In this document: positions 31,792-33,693 of the stretch, piece by piece
Layout: the number at the start of each line of letters is the position of its first letter
Position numbering within the stretch: the first letter of the stretch is position 1
Assembly: GCA_947649285.1 (NCBI GenBank)
Contig: CANSRB010000011.1
Coordinates: 1-33,693, forward strand
Source: an uncultured Clostridia bacterium
GTDB lineage: Bacteria > Bacillota > Clostridia > Oscillospirales > Ruminococcaceae
DNA length: 33,693 nucleotides
Direction of reading: 5' to 3'
The notes under the pieces: model-generated
The model's database searches: none
What the model was told of the DNA's origin: nothing
What the model saw: only the letters and a program-made list of their open reading frames with translations
Position numbers and translations under genes: made by a program

Positions 31792-31952
31792 GGCTTGTTT
31801 GAAAATAGAGAAAGTGCTGGATTTTTGTGCAAGACGAGGCGGTTTCAAGGAAAAAACCGCAAGAAATGCTGCGCCTTTCGAGGATTTTTGACGCCGAAAT
31901 CCGCCCGGTTTGGGCAAAAAGACAGGATTGGCGATTTTTCAAACAGGCCCTA
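31789..31952. mobile_element. MITE-like element with 17-bp terminal inverted repeats
   Basis: TAGGGCTTGTTTGAAAA (31789-31805) and TTTTCAAACAGGCCCTA (31936-31952) are inverted repeats matching 16 of 17, with TA at both ends fitting a TA target duplication. The 164-bp element carries an internal hairpin GCGGTTT/AAACCGC (31839-31860) and no transposase. Its terminal sequence differs from the 7765-7945 element, so it is a second family, though both end in TTGAAAA-type sequence inside the repeat. Confidence 0.72.
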
Positions 31953-31972
31953 TTTATCGACAAAATTACCCA

Positions 31973-32001
31973 TTGCCTAAACCGCTGGTTTCCGGTATAA
32001 T
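31973..32001 (+). promoter_or_regulatory. Promoter of the pseudouridine synthase gene
   Basis: TTGCCT (31973-31978), a 17-base spacer and TATAAT (31996-32001) lie upstream of the gene. A hairpin GCAGGGA/TCCCTGT follows at about 32016-32037 in the short leader, just before the ribosome site. Confidence 0.75.
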
Positions 32002-32061
32002 GATATATACGGACGGCAGGGATCATAAGTCCCTGTTCCGATGAAACGAGGAGGAAAAGAG

Positions 32062-32799
32062 ATGCCGGTGATGCGGTTGGACCGCTTTTTTTCCAGCCAG
32101 GATATTCTGACGAGAAAAGAAGTCAAGTCCTTTGTGAAGCTGGGGATGATTCAGGTGAACCGTATCCCTGCTTCGTCCCCGGAACAGCGGATTGATACGG
32201 AAAAAGACCAAATTTCTTTAAACGGGAACGAGGTGCCTTATGAACCCTATCTGTATTTGATGCTGAATAAACCTCAGGGAGTGGTTTCTGCTACGGAAGA
32301 TACCCGGAATCCTACGGTATTGGATCTAGTTCCGCCCGAATATTTTCGAAGCGGGCTTTTTCCCGCAGGGCGTTTGGACAAGGATACGGTCGGTTTTGTC
32401 CTGCTGACCAACGACGGGGATTTCGCCCATGAAATCCTTTCGCCGAAAAAGCATGTTCCCAAAACCTATTTAGTGCGTTTGGACGGCCCGCTGACACCGG
32501 AAGGGATCCGGCGTTTGGAGCAGGGGATCGAGCTGGCGGACGGATCGCTTTGCCAGCCGGCAGAAGTTTTTTTGCGGGAAGACGAAACAGAGCCTCTCTG
32601 TGAAATGGTGCTGAGGGAAGGGAAATACCATCAAATAAAAAGGATGTTCGGCGTGTTGGATTTAGGGGTGATTTGGCTGAAGCGGACAAAGATTGGAGGG
32701 CTTTGTCTGGATGAAAAACTGCCTGAAGGAGGGTGTCGAAAAATACTGCACAAAGAGAAAGAAAAAATTTTGTGCACTTATACAATGCCGGTAGAGTAG
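32062..32799 (+). CDS. rsuA: RsuA-family 16S rRNA pseudouridine synthase
   Basis: RsuA-type enzymes turn one uridine of 16S rRNA (position 516 in E. coli numbering) into pseudouridine. The 245-residue product has an N-terminal S4 RNA-binding domain (about 4-60, MRLDRFFSSQDILTRKEVKSF) and the catalytic core with LMLNKPQGVVSATED (about 68-82), the family motif AGRLDKDTVGFVLLTNDGDF with the catalytic Asp (about 104-123), KTYLVRL (about 135-141) and REGKYHQIKRMF (about 187-198). ATG 32062 follows GAGGAGGAAAAGAG; the ORF-track start at 32041 contains that ribosome site. RluB/RluE-type 23S specificity cannot be ruled out by eye. Confidence 0.88.
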   Translation: MPVMRLDRFFSSQDILTRKEVKSFVKLGMIQVNRIPASSPEQRIDTEKDQISLNGNEVPYEPYLYLMLNKPQGVVSATEDTRNPTVLDLVPPEYFRSGLFPAGRLDKDTVGFVLLTNDGDFAHEILSPKKHVPKTYLVRLDGPLTPEGIRRLEQGIELADGSLCQPAEVFLREDETEPLCEMVLREGKYHQIKRMFGVLDLGVIWLKRTKIGGLCLDEKLPEGGCRKILHKEKEKILCTYTMPVE

Positions 32800-32906
32800 C
32801 CCCAAAAAGATTGTTTTTTTATTGTCATTATATCTAAACAAAATCCAGAAAGTTTGGGTATTTATCATCTGTTATTTTTCGATATAATTTGCTATAGTAT
32901 AGAAAA

Positions 32907-32925
32907 CACTTGGTGGATCCAAGTG
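32907..32925 (+). promoter_or_regulatory. Inverted repeat in the leader of the ABC ATPase gene
   Basis: CACTTGG-TGGAT-CCAAGTG has perfect 7-bp arms and lies 23 bases before the start codon, ahead of AGGAGG. TATAAT (32883-32888) and TATAGT (32893-32898) nearby may be -10 elements, but no good -35 is seen. It could be an operator or an mRNA hairpin. Confidence 0.45.
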
Positions 32926-32948
32926 AGAGATATTTAGGAGGTTCACTT

Positions 32949-33693
32949 ATGGCAAGCTTATCGTTACAACACATTTATAAAAGATATCCAGGCGGAGTTA
33001 CAGCGGTTTCCGACTTTAACTTGGAAATTGAGGATAAAGAGTTTATCATTCTTGTCGGTCCCTCTGGCTGCGGTAAATCCACCACGCTGCGTATGATCGC
33101 AGGCCTTGAAGAAATTTCGGAAGGCGACCTGTTTATCGGTGACCGCCGGGTAAACGATGTCGTTCCGAAGGACCGCGATATTGCAATGGTATTCCAGAAC
33201 TATGCTCTGTATCCGCATATGACTGTGTTTGAAAACATGGCTTTTGGCCTGAAGCTTCGGAAAACACCGAAAGATGAAATTAAAAAACGCGTAGAAGAAG
33301 CAGCGCGTATCCTGGATATCACACACTTGCTTGAAAGAAAACCGAAGGCTTTGTCTGGTGGTCAGAGACAGCGTGTTGCATTAGGCCGTGCGATTGTCCG
33401 TGAACCCCGCGTATTCCTGCTGGACGAACCGCTGTCCAACCTGGATGCAAAGCTCCGTGCTCAGATGCGTACCGAAATTACCAAACTGCATCAGCGCTTG
33501 GGTACCACCTTTATTTACGTAACACACGACCAAACCGAGGCTATGACCATGGGTACCCGGATCGTTGTTATGAAAGACGGTCTGATCCAACAGGTAGATT
33601 CTCCTCAGAACCTGTATGAAAAACCCTGCAACCTGTTTGTAGCCGGCTTTATCGGTTCTCCCCAGATGAACTTCATCGATGCTGTAGTCGAAG
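32949..33693 (+). CDS. Sugar ABC transporter ATP-binding protein (MalK/UgpC/MsmX type), 3' end beyond window
   Basis: The first 248 residues of an ABC ATPase are visible; the ORF track omits it because no stop lies in the window. Motifs are Walker [10 protein letters not shown] (37-45), the Q-loop at [13 protein letters not shown] (81-93), signature LSGGQRQRV (135-143), Walker [17 protein letters not shown] (155-170) and the H-loop VTHD (191-194). The wording, especially YALYPHMTV and [10 protein letters not shown], is that of the carbohydrate CUT1 subfamily. Such proteins often serve several sugar importers at once; no permease or binding-protein gene is beside it here, in line with a shared ATPase. 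The ATG follows AGGAGG. The C-terminal TOBE regulatory domain is beyond the edge. Confidence 0.93.
   Translation, partial: MASLSLQHIYKRYPGGVTAVSDFNLEIEDKEFIILVGPSGCGKSTTLRMIAGLEEISEGDLFIGDRRVNDVVPKDRDIAMVFQNYALYPHMTVFENMAFGLKLRKTPKDEIKKRVEEAARILDITHLLERKPKALSGGQRQRVALGRAIVREPRVFLLDEPLSNLDAKLRAQMRTEITKLHQRLGTTFIYVTHDQTEAMTMGTRIVVMKDGLIQQVDSPQNLYEKPCNLFVAGFIGSPQMNFIDAVVE

Noticed and set aside
31556-31917. Overlapping plus and minus ORFs of 111 and 128 residues across the DUF4830-like gene end and the MITE
   Set aside because: They are out-of-frame readings of the gene and element without motifs or ribosome sites.
1-33693. CRISPR arrays, tRNA or rRNA genes, phage modules, toxin-antitoxin or defence systems
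   Set aside because: I saw no regularly spaced direct repeats, no RNA gene signatures and no characteristic protein families beyond those listed.

Overview
The window looks like a chromosome segment of a moderately GC-rich, low-G+C-lineage Firmicute of class Clostridia, most likely an Oscillospiraceae/Ruminococcaceae-type gut anaerobe. The basis is a Gram-positive PolC-type polymerase, the order pyrH-frr-uppS-cdsA-dxr-rseP-ispG-polC, strong AGGAGG ribosome sites, TTGACA/TATAAT promoters with 17-bp spacing, a short HisG paired with HisZ, and a T-box leader. The genus cannot be named from sequence reading alone.

Layout. (1) 1-674: the C-terminal remnant of a large serine recombinase runs off the left edge. 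It is followed by a non-coding dispersed repeat and a terminator. (2) 675-2692, minus strand: an acyl-CoA synthetase (ACSM-like) behind a consensus promoter and a T-box-like leader with its own terminator hairpin. (3) 2739-5420, minus strand: rpsO-pnp with a strong hairpin between them. (4) 5563-16648, plus strand: a housekeeping operon covering UMP kinase, ribosome recycling, undecaprenyl-PP and CDP-diacylglycerol synthesis, two MEP-pathway enzymes, site-2 protease and PolC. It is interrupted by a MITE-like element between uppS and cdsA. (5) 16655-16907: a second, partly inverted copy of the dispersed repeat. (6) 16926-25466: a nearly complete histidine operon, hisZ-G-D-C-B-[C39-like protein]-H-A-F-I-E. 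An exported cysteine-peptidase-like protein lies between hisB and hisH, and no histidinol-phosphate phosphatase is present. (7) 25535-26899: an AGCS sodium:amino-acid symporter. (8) 26939-31241: an ACT-domain protein, hom, thrB, lysC and a small membrane protein, ended by a clear terminator. (9) 31312-31952: a DUF4830-like membrane-anchored protein whose stop codon lies in the terminal repeat of a second MITE-like element. (10) 31973-33693: an RsuA-type pseudouridine synthase and the 5' part of a MalK/UgpC/MsmX-type ABC ATPase cut by the window end.

The genes fall into three working groups: translation, envelope lipid and replication housekeeping; histidine synthesis from PRPP; and entry into the aspartate family (aspartokinase, homoserine dehydrogenase, homoserine kinase).

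The most interesting hypothesis is the T-box upstream of the acyl-CoA synthetase. If the specifier is AUC (Ile), charging of an amino-acid tRNA would control activation of a free carboxylic acid. That would fit salvage of branched-chain acids such as 2-methylbutyrate into isoleucine by reductive carboxylation. All assignments come from reading the sequence; no database search was run.
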